Assembly: GCA_016195085.1 (NCBI GenBank)
Contig: JACQAG010000026.1
Span: 62,001-126,000, forward strand
DNA from: Pseudomonadota bacterium
GTDB lineage: Bacteria; Pseudomonadota; Alphaproteobacteria; SHVZ01
DNA length: 64,000 bases
Direction of reading: 5' to 3'
The translations under genes were made by a program, and so were the position numbers. How positions within the stretch are numbered: the stretch's first letter is position 1; each line of letters opens with the position of its first letter. Positions 23,406 through 32,719 of this stretch are shown here, piece after piece. The notes beneath the pieces are model-generated. The model made no database searches. It saw nothing but the letters and a program-made list of their open reading frames with translations, and had not been told where the DNA came from.

Positions 23406-23985
23406 CGTGATCCTCCTGTTTCGTGGCGTCGGCAACCGAGCCTGCGGTCGTCAGGCCGCTCCCGTCAAAATTCCGGGTCCCCATGGCGCACCGATTTGGC
23501 GGAGCTGCCCGAGAGTTTCATCACCTCACCCTGTCGATCCGCCCGTATTCGGGCCTTATACGATTATTCATTTGTTTACTTGCGGGTAGCGAGCTTGGCA
23601 GCCAGCGCAAGTGCGCGAAAGGGAATGATCGACCCGTTGCCCGGCGACTGTCAAACGCTTTCGGCCCGCGCTTTAAGCCCGCGTCGCCTCGGCCAAGAAG
23701 ACCATGTCCGTCGCCTGTCCGGCGTCGGTTGCGGCGACGCGTTGCCTCAAGTTTGGGCGATTGGTGGGCCGAGTGGGCGGGGGTCTGCCCACTCGCGACA
23801 TCGAGCGCGTCCACGGCCATGACCGCGCGCCGCCTGTTCGAGCCGAGCGTGATCCCGTTTCCCGACCCCTGCATCGCGCGGAAGGCGTGGGACAAGGTGC
23901 TGGATCCCACGGACGGTCGGCATGTGAAGACGTGGCGCCCGACGGCGAGCACGTCTTAGAGTGGGCTCGTTCGCAGGAGGGATTG
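23406..23985. other. 580-base intergenic region, mostly without recognisable content
   Basis: This divergent gap separates the Tat-type binding protein and the ornithine cyclodeaminase-like gene. It contains an AT-rich island at about 23555-23580 with TATAAG readable on the minus strand (23555-23560) as a -10 for the binding-protein operon, but no good -35. A small GCCCG-TATT-CGGGC hairpin lies at 23541-23554. A 46-codon plus-strand frame (23819-23959) ends 26 bases before the downstream gene; it has no ribosome site and no recognisable sequence. Longer frames here are unlike known proteins. Confidence 0.5.
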
Positions 23986-24987
23986 ATGGAGCCGATCTAT
24001 ATCACTTACCTCAGCGGCCCGGATGTTGCGGCCTTGGCGCTGACCGACGATGAAATTCTGGACGCGATCGAGGGACAGCTCATCGCCCAGGGACGCGGCC
24101 AGACGGTGATCGAGCCGCGCATGCATCTGGTTCCCGACGAGTCCGTCCATGGCCATTTCAACGTATTGCGGGGAGTGGTGAAGCCCCTGGGCTACGCCGG
24201 GGTGAAGATCGTCGGGGACTACGTCGACAACTACAAGCATGGGCTGCCTTCGGAGATGGCGCTCTTGAACCTATTCGACCCGATGACGGGCATGCCGAAG
24301 GCGGTCGTCGACGCCACATGGATCACCGACATGCGCACCGGCGCCGTCACCGCACTCGGTGCCAATCACCTCGCGCGCAAGAGCGCGCGCGTGTTGGGAC
24401 ATATCGGCGCGCGCGGCACCGCCTATTGGAATGTGCGTCTGATGGACAAGTTGTTCGACTTCGCCGAAATCCGCGTCCATTCGCGCCGTCCGGAGAGCCG
24501 GACCGCCTTTGCCGAGCGATTGTCGCGGGATCTCGGCAAGACGGTGATCGCCACCGAGGACTGGCGGAGCTGCGTCGAAGGCGCCGACATCGTGGTCGAG
24601 GCCTCGCGTCTGAACGAGCCCGCGCCCTTGCTCAAGACCGCGTGGATCAAGAAGGGGGCCTGCGTGATGCCCTACGGCACGATGAGCGCCGTCGAGCTCA
24701 GCTTGACCGACATCATGGACAAGCTGGTGGTCGACGATTGGGGGCAGGTCGGCTCCGGGCCGTTCGGCGCCTTGCGCGCCCATGTCGATGCCGGGAAGCT
24801 CAGCCGCGAGACGCTCCACGCCGAACTCTGCCAAATCGTCTGCGGCGACAAGCCCGGGCGGGAGCGCGACGACGAGACGATTCTTTTCTGGCATCGCGGC
24901 CTGAGCCTGAGCGACATCGCGCTCGGCGCGGCGATGCTGGAGAAGGCGAAAAGGCTCGGCATCGGCCAGACGCTGCGCTACGCCTGA
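23986..24987 (+). CDS. Ornithine cyclodeaminase / mu-crystallin family protein
   Basis: The 333-residue protein belongs to the NAD(P)-dependent ornithine cyclodeaminase/mu-crystallin superfamily. Family features are the N-terminal DDEILDAIEGQLIAQGRG helix, HGHFNVLRGVV and AGVKIVGDYVDNYKHGLPS region, and the Rossmann section ending in the SSRLNEP-like segment ASRLNEPAPLL. The dinucleotide loop reads GHIGARGTAYW rather than the usual GxGxQA, which marks a divergent subfamily. Members interconvert cyclic imines/amino acids or reduce ketimines; the exact reaction is unknown. ATG 23986 is preceded by a good AGGAGG site, so a longer upstream frame is rejected. Stop is followed by a weak hairpin at 24987-25002. 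Confidence 0.85.
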   Translation: MEPIYITYLSGPDVAALALTDDEILDAIEGQLIAQGRGQTVIEPRMHLVPDESVHGHFNVLRGVVKPLGYAGVKIVGDYVDNYKHGLPSEMALLNLFDPMTGMPKAVVDATWITDMRTGAVTALGANHLARKSARVLGHIGARGTAYWNVRLMDKLFDFAEIRVHSRRPESRTAFAERLSRDLGKTVIATEDWRSCVEGADIVVEASRLNEPAPLLKTAWIKKGACVMPYGTMSAVELSLTDIMDKLVVDDWGQVGSGPFGALRAHVDAGKLSRETLHAELCQIVCGDKPGRERDDETILFWHRGLSLSDIALGAAMLEKAKRLGIGQTLRYA

Positions 24988-25219
24988 GCCGCGCCCGCGG
25001 CTTGAGCGGTTGCGCGCTTCGCGCATGGCTCGCATGCGGCCCTTGGCCGTGATCACGTTGCCGTGAACCCTTGCGACGTCACCCAAGCGACCCAGATAAG
25101 CCTCACGAACAACGGCTCGGCTGACACCGCTCCTGGTGCGGCTGGTCCGCCGAGACGGCGGATGGGTCGATCCCACGCAGGATCGGCGGCTACGCAACGT
25201 GACATGAGGAAGGATTGCC

Positions 25220-25999
25220 GTGCTTCATCTAACGACGCTGCTGGAAGTGCCTGCGCTCCGAAGAACCGGGGTGCATTCGAGTTTGTGGGCCCTGGTCTTG
25301 TTCGGTGCCGCCCTGCTCATGGCCGGTGGTGCTGGAGCCGGCGAGATCGACCGCAATCTCGGTTCGATCGCTCCTTTCGAGGATCGGGCCGGCCTGGCCA
25401 AGGCGCTGGCCTCGGCGGTGAGCGACGAGGCGATCTGCCTCGGTGTCGCCAAGCAGGGGAACAACGTCGAGCTTTCGCGCAACAGGCGCACCGCCGAGCC
25501 GCAGACCGGAATCATTTTCCCCACACTGGTCGATAGTACGACGCCTGGACGCCTGCGCATCGAGCTCGAGTCACTGACCCATGCCGGCTTAATCGAGCTG
25601 GCGACGGTCGAAGGGTTCGAGACCTATCGGTTGACCGAGCGGGGCCATCAGGCCTACGACCTCGGACGGCGGGACTTCTGTCTGCGCGGCGTCGAGCTGG
25701 CCGGCATCGTCGAGGTGTCCGACCGCCGGCCAGAGGCCGATGGCGGCGTCCGCGGCGCTGCCCTCCAGTTGGCGGAGCTTGCAGGAGATGGCGGCAATGA
25801 GGCGCAGCATGAGTCGCAACGCCAAGCCTATGTCGTCTATCGCTATCGTGTCGTCGCGCCGACCGGCTGGGCCCGGAACGCCGGCTTGAAGCGCATCTAT
25901 CCGGTGCTGAAGAACCTGGACGGCGGCACGGCCGTGGCGCTCATCCGGGAATCGAAGGACGGGTGGAGTCTCGTTGAGACGGTTCCTGTCGCCGGGTGA
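25220..25999 (+). CDS. Exported protein of unknown function with winged-helix-like segment
   Basis: The 259-residue protein begins with a signal peptide (hydrophobic LWALVLFGAALLMAGGAGAG, cleavage near residue 40). The mature part includes RIELESLTHAGLIELATVEG followed by YRLTERGHQAY, which reads like the recognition helix and wing of a winged-helix domain, yet the protein appears exported. The C-terminal ~70 residues are beta-rich (QAYVVYRYRVVAPTGW...). The GTG start at 25220 has AGGAAGG upstream. It converges on the PhyH-family gene with one base between the stop codons. I do not recognise the family. Confidence 0.65.
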   Translation: MLHLTTLLEVPALRRTGVHSSLWALVLFGAALLMAGGAGAGEIDRNLGSIAPFEDRAGLAKALASAVSDEAICLGVAKQGNNVELSRNRRTAEPQTGIIFPTLVDSTTPGRLRIELESLTHAGLIELATVEGFETYRLTERGHQAYDLGRRDFCLRGVELAGIVEVSDRRPEADGGVRGAALQLAELAGDGGNEAQHESQRQAYVVYRYRVVAPTGWARNAGLKRIYPVLKNLDGGTAVALIRESKDGWSLVETVPVAG

Positions 26000-26000
26000 G

Positions 26001-26879
26001 CTAGCCCGCATACCAAGTGTCGTCGCTGTAGAACGGGCCGGGGTTTTCCCGGAGCTTCTCGTACTTGCAGAGCTGGGGCTCGGTTCCGAGCGGGGTGGAG
26101 ACGCCGTTGCGGAATGCCCACTCGCCGCGATCGCTGTTCTCGGCCTTGACGTAGCTGGAAAGAGCGAAGGCGCGGTCAAGGTCCGAGCGGTTCGGCTCCG
26201 AGCCATGCACGGTGAGCAGGCTCCAAAGCGCGAGATCGCCCGGCTCCAGCTCGAGATCGACGATGCTTGCCGGGGCGAGCCCGGCCTGGCGCAGCTCCTG
26301 GACCTGGGTCTCGCCCTTCATCAGCGGGCCGTCATCCGAAAGGCCCAAATAGCCACTGAGATGGCTCCGCGGGATGACGCGGAGGCAGCCATTCTCCCGC
26401 GTGGCCGGGTCGATCGCGAGTCCCGTCGTCACATAGGAGCTCATGAGGTCGCGAAATGCGTCCTTGCGCTCTCGGAACCGCATGTCCTGGTGGAAGCGAA
26501 ACCCGGTGAGCCCGGCGCCCGGCGGCTTCCAGTGAAACTGCTGGGCGACCTGCTTGATGTCGCGGCCGAGCAGCGGCGAGAGGATTTCATAGTAGCGTGG
26601 GTCGCGGCGGAGCGCCTCGAAATACGGGCTGATCCAGGAGAACCAATGGGCCTGCAGGACATAGCGCTTGCCGGCGAAGGACTCCGGCAGGATCTCGAAC
26701 AGCAGGTTGCGGTCGCGGTAGGTGGTGTGGTGCTTCAGGCCTTCGCGGTAGATCCGCCTGGTTTCGGCTTGCACGTCACGCATTCGCGCCGTGGTGAAGA
26801 AACCGCGCACCACGGCGTAGCCCGTCTCCCAATAGTGGTCGACGTAATCGCGGCTCTCATGCGCGACCGCGAGAGCCAT
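26001..26879 (-). CDS. Phytanoyl-CoA dioxygenase (PhyH) family oxygenase
   Basis: The 292-residue protein is an Fe(II)/2-oxoglutarate-dependent oxygenase of the PhyH family. The metal triad is visible as H130-x-D132 in FRFHQDMRF and the distal His225 in LLTVHGSEPNRS, where the following Arg231 likely binds 2-oxoglutarate. Relatives hydroxylate small molecules such as ectoine or acyl-CoA derivatives. The gene starts 25 bases downstream of a binding-protein gene on the same strand, suggesting that it modifies the imported ligand (inference). Substrate unknown. Confidence 0.87.
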   Translation of the reverse strand: MALAVAHESRDYVDHYWETGYAVVRGFFTTARMRDVQAETRRIYREGLKHHTTYRDRNLLFEILPESFAGKRYVLQAHWFSWISPYFEALRRDPRYYEILSPLLGRDIKQVAQQFHWKPPGAGLTGFRFHQDMRFRERKDAFRDLMSSYVTTGLAIDPATRENGCLRVIPRSHLSGYLGLSDDGPLMKGETQVQELRQAGLAPASIVDLELEPGDLALWSLLTVHGSEPNRSDLDRAFALSSYVKAENSDRGEWAFRNGVSTPLGTEPQLCKYEKLRENPGPFYSDDTWYAG

Positions 26880-26904
26880 GGCTCACGCTTCCGCAGCCAA
26901 ACGA

Positions 26905-28497
26905 CTATTCGCGCCACACATTGTCGTAGCTCTCGTAGGGTCCGAGGCCGGTGGAAATGACATTGTGAAAGCGCTTGTTGACGAAGTTCGGCCATTGCAT
27001 TTCGAGCATCCAGCCGACCGGAGCATCATCGACCAGGATGCGCTGCACCTCTGAATAGAGCTTCTGCTGCTCGCTTTCCGATAGCGCCACGGCGGCCTTG
27101 GCGAAAAGCTCGTCGACCCGCGGATTGGCGTAGCCGCCGATATTGGTCGAGGGAATGCCCTTGCGGATATTGGTCGAGATATAGGCCCGTGCCACTCCCA
27201 AGGCCGGGTCGGCAAACTGGCTGAGATAGTTCCAGGTGAGCTCGTATTCGTAGTTGGTGGTGCGCTGGACCCAGGTCGGCGTATCCACGGGCTCGATATC
27301 GAGCTGGATGCCGACGCGGCCCAGCGTTTGCCGGCTGTACTCCGCCAGCCGGTTCCAGACCTCGCCATAGGGGAGCGGCATGGCCTTGACGTGGACGCGC
27401 ACGCCGTCGGCCCCCGGCTTCAGGCCCATCTCGTCGAGAAGGGCGGCCGCCTTCTTCGGGTCGTAGGCGTATTTGGGCAGCGATGGATCGAAGAACCGCG
27501 TGGTGCTGGCGATCGGTCCGCTGGCGATCTTGCCCATGCCGAAGAACAGCTTGTCGCGGATGAAGTCGCGATCGAGCCCGTACAGGAGCGCCTGACGGAA
27601 GCGCTTGTCGTTGAGCGGCGGGTTGCGGACGTTGAGGTCGAGCCACATGATCGGCGACAGGAACTCATAGCCCTTGGTGGTCATCGAGAGATGCGGCAAT
27701 TGCGCCAGCCGCGCCACGTCATAGGGCTCGACCGCATCGAATTGCGATTGGTCGACCTGGCCGGACTCCAAGGCCAAGGCACGGCTGGCGGCGTCCGGCA
27801 GGAAGCGGAAATAGATCTCATCGAGATAGGGCAGCCCCGGCTTCCAGTAGAGCTCATTGCGCACGAAATGGATGTAGGAGCCGCGCACCCATTCCTTGAG
27901 CTTGAACGGCCCGGTACCGACGGGGTTGGCATTGGCGGGGTTCTGCCGGTAGTCGGTGCCTTCGTAGAGGTGCTTCGGCACCATCGGCGCGCTCGACACC
28001 TCGAAGGCGTGCAGGAAGGGCGCGAAGGGCTCCTTCAGGTGATAGACGACGGTGTTGGCATCAGGCGTCTCGACCGAGGCCACGCGCTGGAAATTGCCGC
28101 GCGCGCGGGCATGCACCTCCATCAGGAACACCTGGGTCGAAAAGACGACATCGGCCGAGGTGAAGGGCTTGCCGTCGTTCCACTTGACGTTTTCTTCGAG
28201 CTTGAAGGTGTACGTGAGGCCATCGGGCGAGATCGACCAGGATTTCGCCAGCGACGGCATCGGCTTCAAATCGAAGTCGAAGGTGAGCAGACCCTGAAAG
28301 ATCTTGCCCCCGGTGACCAGTACCGGCACGAACTGGCTCAAGGGCAGCATCAACATCGGCGGCTCGGGCTGCAGGAGAATGGTCATGGCGCCACCGCGCT
28401 TCGGCTGCTGCGCCTGGGTTTCCACGGCCGGCAACGAGAACAGGCACGCCAGGGCCACGACGGCACCGGTCAGGAACCGGCCTCGAGCACGCAACAT
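26905..28497 (-). CDS. Periplasmic solute-binding protein, peptide/nickel ABC family (orphan)
   Basis: The 530-residue family-5 binding protein has a Sec signal peptide (RFLTGAVVALACLFSLPAV, cleavage near QAQQ at ~30). Family signatures include LAKSWSISPDGLTYTFKLEE and VKWNDGKPFTSADVVFSTQVF, then NPVGTGPFKLKEWVRG. A GGGAGGAAA site precedes the ATG. No permease or ATPase genes adjoin it, so it must share a transporter encoded elsewhere or act as a receptor. The gene is followed by the PhyH oxygenase and preceded by a cyclophilin gene on the same strand. Confidence 0.9.
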   Translation of the reverse strand: MLRARGRFLTGAVVALACLFSLPAVETQAQQPKRGGAMTILLQPEPPMLMLPLSQFVPVLVTGGKIFQGLLTFDFDLKPMPSLAKSWSISPDGLTYTFKLEENVKWNDGKPFTSADVVFSTQVFLMEVHARARGNFQRVASVETPDANTVVYHLKEPFAPFLHAFEVSSAPMVPKHLYEGTDYRQNPANANPVGTGPFKLKEWVRGSYIHFVRNELYWKPGLPYLDEIYFRFLPDAASRALALESGQVDQSQFDAVEPYDVARLAQLPHLSMTTKGYEFLSPIMWLDLNVRNPPLNDKRFRQALLYGLDRDFIRDKLFFGMGKIASGPIASTTRFFDPSLPKYAYDPKKAAALLDEMGLKPGADGVRVHVKAMPLPYGEVWNRLAEYSRQTLGRVGIQLDIEPVDTPTWVQRTTNYEYELTWNYLSQFADPALGVARAYISTNIRKGIPSTNIGGYANPRVDELFAKAAVALSESEQQKLYSEVQRILVDDAPVGWMLEMQWPNFVNKRFHNVISTGLGPYESYDNVWRE

Positions 28498-28541
28498 GGT
28501 TTCCTCCCTCGGTCGATGGCAACGGGCCGATGAACCCGACG

Positions 28542-29105
28542 CTAGGGCTGATCGGCAGCGAGCGACATCTTCACGATCTTGTCGGGACTGGCGACGGTTC
28601 CGTTGCGGTTTCGGTCGCCCTTCTTGATCTTGTCGACGAACTCCATCCCCTCGATCACCCGGCCCCAGGCGGTGTACTGGCCGTCGAGAAACTTCGCGTC
28701 GGCAAAGCAGATGAAGAATTGGCTGTCGGCGCTGTCGGGCGATTGCGCGCGTGCCATCGACACCGTGCCGCGCACATGCGGGGTCTTGTTGAACTCCGCG
28801 GGAATCTTCGTTCCGGAGCCGCCGGTGCCGTCGCCACGGGGATCGCCGGTCTGCGCCATGAAACCCTCGATCACCCGGTGAAACACCAGGCCGTCGTAGA
28901 ACCCGGACTTCACCAGGGCCTTGATCCGCGCCACATGCTGCGGGGCGTTTTCGGGTAGGGTCTCGATCACCACGCGACCATCCTTGAGGTCGAGATAGAT
29001 GAGATTGGCCTTATCGGCGGCCTCGACCGAGGCGGTGGAGGCGAGCATGGCGGCCAGCAACAGCGCGAGCGTAGTCCCTTTGAGGCGCATGACGAGGCAT
29101 TCCAT
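28542..29105 (-). CDS. Exported cyclophilin-type peptidyl-prolyl isomerase
   Basis: The 187-residue protein has a signal peptide (LALLLAAMLASTASVEAA) followed by a compact cyclophilin domain: FYDGLVFHRVIEGFMAQTGD (with the catalytic Arg in FHRV), RGTVSMARAQSPDSADSQFFI and TAWGRVIEGMEFVDKI. It should catalyse cis-trans proline isomerisation in the periplasm and help envelope proteins fold. ATG 29105 has AAGGA just upstream; the internal ATG at 29090 lacks a ribosome site. It lies between typA and an orphan binding-protein gene. Confidence 0.93.
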   Translation of the reverse strand: MECLVMRLKGTTLALLLAAMLASTASVEAADKANLIYLDLKDGRVVIETLPENAPQHVARIKALVKSGFYDGLVFHRVIEGFMAQTGDPRGDGTGGSGTKIPAEFNKTPHVRGTVSMARAQSPDSADSQFFICFADAKFLDGQYTAWGRVIEGMEFVDKIKKGDRNRNGTVASPDKIVKMSLAADQP

Positions 29106-29158
29106 CCTTAAGATGCGGGCGATTGTGGTAGCAGATCGCCGCCTCGGAGGGAACGACC

Positions 29159-30982
29159 TCAGCTCGCTTCGGCCCGGCGGGCCTCGCGCTTGCGGTCATT
29201 GGGATCCATGATGCGTTTCCTCAGCCGGATCGATTTGGGCGTCACCTCGACCAGCTCGTCGTCCTGGATATAGGCGATCGCCTCCTCCAGCGGCAGCTTG
29301 CGCGCCGGCGTCAGCAGCACGTTGTCGTCCTTGCCGGCGGCGCGGATATTGGTCAGCTTCTTGGCTCTGAGCGCGTTCACGTCCAGATCCTGGCTCTTGG
29401 CGTGCTCGCCGATGATCATTCCCTGGTAGACGCGGGCACCCGGCTCGATGAACATGAAGCCGCGATCCTCCAGGTTCCACAGGGCGTAGGCGACCGCCTC
29501 GCCTTCGGCATGGGCGATCAGCACCCCCTGCCGGCGCCCCGCGATCGGGCCGCGATAGGCGGCATAGCCGTGAAACAGCCGGTTCATGACCCCGGTGCCG
29601 CGGGTATCGGTCAGGAATTGGCCGTGATAGCCGATGAGCCCGCGCGACGGGCAGTGGAACACCATGCGGGTCTTGCCGGTGCCGGCCGGCCGCATGTCCC
29701 GAAGCTCGCCCCGGCGCTCGGAGAGCTTCTCGACCACGATCCCGGTGTAGGGGTCGTCGACGTCGATCACCACCTCCTCGATCGGCTCCAGCCGCTCGCC
29801 GGTGCCGGGGTCGGTCTTGAACAGGACGCGGGGGCGGCTGATCGACACCTCGAAGCCTTCGCGCCGCATGGTCTCGATCAGCACGCCCAGCTGCAGCTCG
29901 CCGCGGCCCGCCACCTCGAATGCGTCCTTGTCCTCGGTCTCGCTGACCCGGATCGCCACATTGCCTTCGGACTCGCGCATGAGACGCTCGCGAATGACCC
30001 GGCTCGTGACCTTGTCGCCCTCTTGGCCGGCGATCGGGGAGTCGTTCACCGAAAAGGTCATGGCCAGGGTCGGTGGATCGACCGGGTTGGCCTGGATCGG
30101 CTGGCTCACCTCCGGATCGCAGAGCGTGTCGGCGACCGTCGTCCGGCTCAAGCCAGCGACCGCAATGATGTCGCCGGCCTCCGCCTGATCCAAGGGAATG
30201 CGCTCCAGCCCGCGGAAGGCCAAGAGCTTCGAGACGCGGGCTTGCTCCACCAGCTTGCCTTCGCGGTCGATCGCCTTGATCGACATGTTCGGCTTCGCCA
30301 CGCCGCTGAAGATGCGTCCGGTGAGCACGCGGCCGAGATAGGGGTCGTATTCGAGGGTGGTGGCCAGCATGGTGAATGCCCCCGAGACGTCGCCCGACGG
30401 TGGCGGCACGTGGCTCACGACCAGATTGAAAAGCGGGGTCAAGCTCTCGCGCGGGCCCTCGGGAAGCTCGGCCGCCCAGCCGTCGCGCCCGGAGGCGAAG
30501 AGGGTGGGGAAGTCGAGCTGGTCGTCGTTGGCGCCGAGCGCGGTGAAGAGGTCGAAGATTTCGTCATGCACTTCATGCGCGCGCGCATCGGAGCGATCGA
30601 CCTTGTTGACCACGACAATGGGCCGCAAGCCCAGCTGGAGCGCCTTGCCGGTCACGAATTTGGTCTGCGGCAGCACGCCTTCGGCGGCATCGACCAATAT
30701 CAGCACACCGTCCACCATGCTGAGGATGCGCTCGACCTCGCCGCCAAAATCTACGTGGCCGGGGGTATCCACGATATTGATGCGCGTGCCCTGCCAGAGC
30801 ACCGAGGTGCATTTGGCGAGGATGGTGATGCCGCGCTCGCGCTCGAGTTCGTTGCGGTCCATCGCCCGCTCGGCCACCTGTTGGTTGGCGCGGAAGGTGC
30901 CGCTTTGGCGCAGCAGCGCGTCGACGAGCGTCGTCTTGCCGTGGTCGACATGGGCGATGATCGCGATATTGCGGAGCTGCAT
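29159..30982 (-). CDS. typA: Translational GTPase TypA/BipA
   Basis: The 607-residue ribosome-associated GTPase has the expected order: G1 [15 protein letters not shown] (residues ~10-24), switch region [13 protein letters not shown]3 [17 protein letters not shown]4 NKVDRSDAR, then EF-G-like beta-barrel domains and the BipA-specific C-terminal domain. Typical TypA is 605-615 residues, so it is complete. It is involved in ribosome assembly and stress or low-temperature growth. An AGGA motif precedes the ATG. Confidence 0.97.
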   Translation of the reverse strand: MQLRNIAIIAHVDHGKTTLVDALLRQSGTFRANQQVAERAMDRNELERERGITILAKCTSVLWQGTRINIVDTPGHVDFGGEVERILSMVDGVLILVDAAEGVLPQTKFVTGKALQLGLRPIVVVNKVDRSDARAHEVHDEIFDLFTALGANDDQLDFPTLFASGRDGWAAELPEGPRESLTPLFNLVVSHVPPPSGDVSGAFTMLATTLEYDPYLGRVLTGRIFSGVAKPNMSIKAIDREGKLVEQARVSKLLAFRGLERIPLDQAEAGDIIAVAGLSRTTVADTLCDPEVSQPIQANPVDPPTLAMTFSVNDSPIAGQEGDKVTSRVIRERLMRESEGNVAIRVSETEDKDAFEVAGRGELQLGVLIETMRREGFEVSISRPRVLFKTDPGTGERLEPIEEVVIDVDDPYTGIVVEKLSERRGELRDMRPAGTGKTRMVFHCPSRGLIGYHGQFLTDTRGTGVMNRLFHGYAAYRGPIAGRRQGVLIAHAEGEAVAYALWNLEDRGFMFIEPGARVYQGMIIGEHAKSQDLDVNALRAKKLTNIRAAGKDDNVLLTPARKLPLEEAIAYIQDDELVEVTPKSIRLRKRIMDPNDRKREARRAEAS

Positions 30983-31158
30983 GCAATTCCTAGGATCTAA
31001 GACGAGGCTGAGAGGAGCCGCGGCCGGCGGCCTTCACGGCTGCGGTCGTCGCCTTGAGCTTGCCACGAAGGGAAACCCCGGGCGGTCCCTTACCAGCCCC
31101 GTCTCGGCTGGGCAAGAGATGCGCACGAACGGCTCGATAGTCAATAACTAGCTGATAA

Positions 31159-32421
31159 TCAGCTGGCGGCCTCGTCGTCCAGGCTGAAGGCCGCGCCGTC
31201 CTTGATCACCTTGTCCATCTTGGTATCGGTGAGGTTGGTATCGAGCAGGTTGGCCTTGGTCAGATTCGCTCCCGACAGGTCGGCGTGGCTCAGATTGGCG
31301 AAGCGGAGATTGGCACCGGTGAGATTGGCCTTGGCCAGCTTGACCCCGGTCAGGTTGGCGGGCCAGCGCCGCCCCGTGGGCTTGCCGTGGCCGTCCTTGA
31401 GGTCGACCGCACCGACGATGGCTCCTACGAGGTTGCACCCGGTCATGTCGGCATCGGCGAGATTGACCCCATCCAGCGTGGCCCCGCTGAAGTCCGTTTC
31501 CTTGAGCGAGGTGCCCGAAAGGTCGGACATGACCAGGAGTGACTTCGACAGCTTGGCGCCGTCGAGGATCGAGCCATGCAAATCGGCGCCCGAAAGGTTG
31601 ACCTCCGACAGGTCGATATAGCTCAAATCCGCCTTGACCAGGGTGGCGCGGGAGCCGCGCCTGCCGTCGGTGCGGATCCAGTCGTAGTGATTGGCCAGCA
31701 CCTCGCGGATGTCGGGGGGCAGCGAATCCTCGCTGCGGACGATGTTGGCGCCGGTCATGTCGGCCTGGGAGAGGTCGACGCCTTCGAGCTTGGCACCGTT
31801 GAGGTCCGCATGCTTGAGAACCGCATTGGCGATGACTGCGCCGGCGAGATTGGCCCCCTTGAGCGAGGCCCCGGTCAAATCGGCATCGACCAGGACCACC
31901 CCTTTCAGATTGGCTCCCGCCAGGTTGGCACCCCTGAGATTGCAGCCGGTGAGGTTGGCGCCGGAGAGATTGGCGCCCGACAGGTTGCAGTCGCTCAGCT
32001 CGGAATGTGCCATGTCGGCGCCATCGGGGTTCGCGATGCGGAACTTCGCCGCCTCGTCGGCGCTGTCCGGTCCGGCGGAGAAGAGCGTCCCGCCGCGGAA
32101 ATCAGCGCCTTTGAGCGAGGAGCCGGTGAAATTGACCTCCCGCAGCCGCGAGCCGCGCATATCGGCATTGTCGAGCTTGGCCTTGCGGATCGCCGCGCCC
32201 TCGAGATTGACGCAGAAGAGGTCGGCGTTCTCGAGGTTGGCGCTATCCAGTACGGCGCGATGCAGATTGGCCCCGGACAGCTTCGCCTGGCGCAGGTTCA
32301 TGCCGGCAAAGGTCACGCCCGCCAGATTCCGTAGGGAGAGATCCGCCCTCACGCCGCCTTGTTTGCGCTTCAGCCAGAGGTCGTGGCGATTGATTGCCTC
32401 GAGTATTTCACGCGGCGTCAT
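31159..32421 (-). CDS. Pentapeptide-repeat protein
   Basis: The 420-residue protein is made mostly of A-[DN]-L-x-x pentapeptides that fold as a right-handed quadrilateral beta-helix. Two repeat tracts (residues ~25-235 and ~270-400) are separated by a non-repetitive linker containing SEDSLPPDIREVLANHYDWI. The first ~20 residues form a helix (ILEAINRHDLWLKRK). No enzyme domain, signal peptide or membrane helix is seen. The same helix-plus-pentapeptide design occurs in PilZ-independent scaffold proteins, but no function can be assigned. Upstream, a TATACT sequence suggests a -10, but the -35 is unclear. A short AT-rich dyad overlaps the stop codon. Confidence 0.9.
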   Translation of the reverse strand: MTPREILEAINRHDLWLKRKQGGVRADLSLRNLAGVTFAGMNLRQAKLSGANLHRAVLDSANLENADLFCVNLEGAAIRKAKLDNADMRGSRLREVNFTGSSLKGADFRGGTLFSAGPDSADEAAKFRIANPDGADMAHSELSDCNLSGANLSGANLTGCNLRGANLAGANLKGVVLVDADLTGASLKGANLAGAVIANAVLKHADLNGAKLEGVDLSQADMTGANIVRSEDSLPPDIREVLANHYDWIRTDGRRGSRATLVKADLSYIDLSEVNLSGADLHGSILDGAKLSKSLLVMSDLSGTSLKETDFSGATLDGVNLADADMTGCNLVGAIVGAVDLKDGHGKPTGRRWPANLTGVKLAKANLTGANLRFANLSHADLSGANLTKANLLDTNLTDTKMDKVIKDGAAFSLDDEAAS

Positions 32422-32719
32422 GGCTTGACTTGTCGATGTTGCCCGATAAGCGGCGGCTACGGACGCCTACGCTCCCCAGTACCGCAAGTATACCTGCGGT
32501 TGCCTGCCAAACGCGCATGTTTTTTGGGCGAGTTAATGACCTGTCCTTCCGCCGTCTCAACCCGTGAGGGACCCTAACGGCAGGCGGTTACCTCGGGCTT
32601 GACCGGCATCCGAGGGCTGATCCGGGCCGGCCCTCGGCCTTGTCTCTAGCGCTGCCGGCCTCTACCTATGGCTCCACCGCTCGCTTTCTCTCGACCTCTT
32701 GCATCAATCGGGCTCCGCC

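Noticed and set aside
23541-23640. tRNA-like or other structured RNA near the AT-rich island
   Set aside because: No cloverleaf, T-loop GTTCGA motif or CCA end could be traced; only a 5-bp hairpin is visible.
21678-23822. 714-codon plus-strand frame opposite the Tat-type binding protein
   Set aside because: It is a shadow of the binding-protein gene and shows no domain.
23704-23985. Longer N-terminus for the ornithine cyclodeaminase-like gene
   Set aside because: The extension is unlike the family. ATG 23986 has an AGGAGG site and matches the family start.
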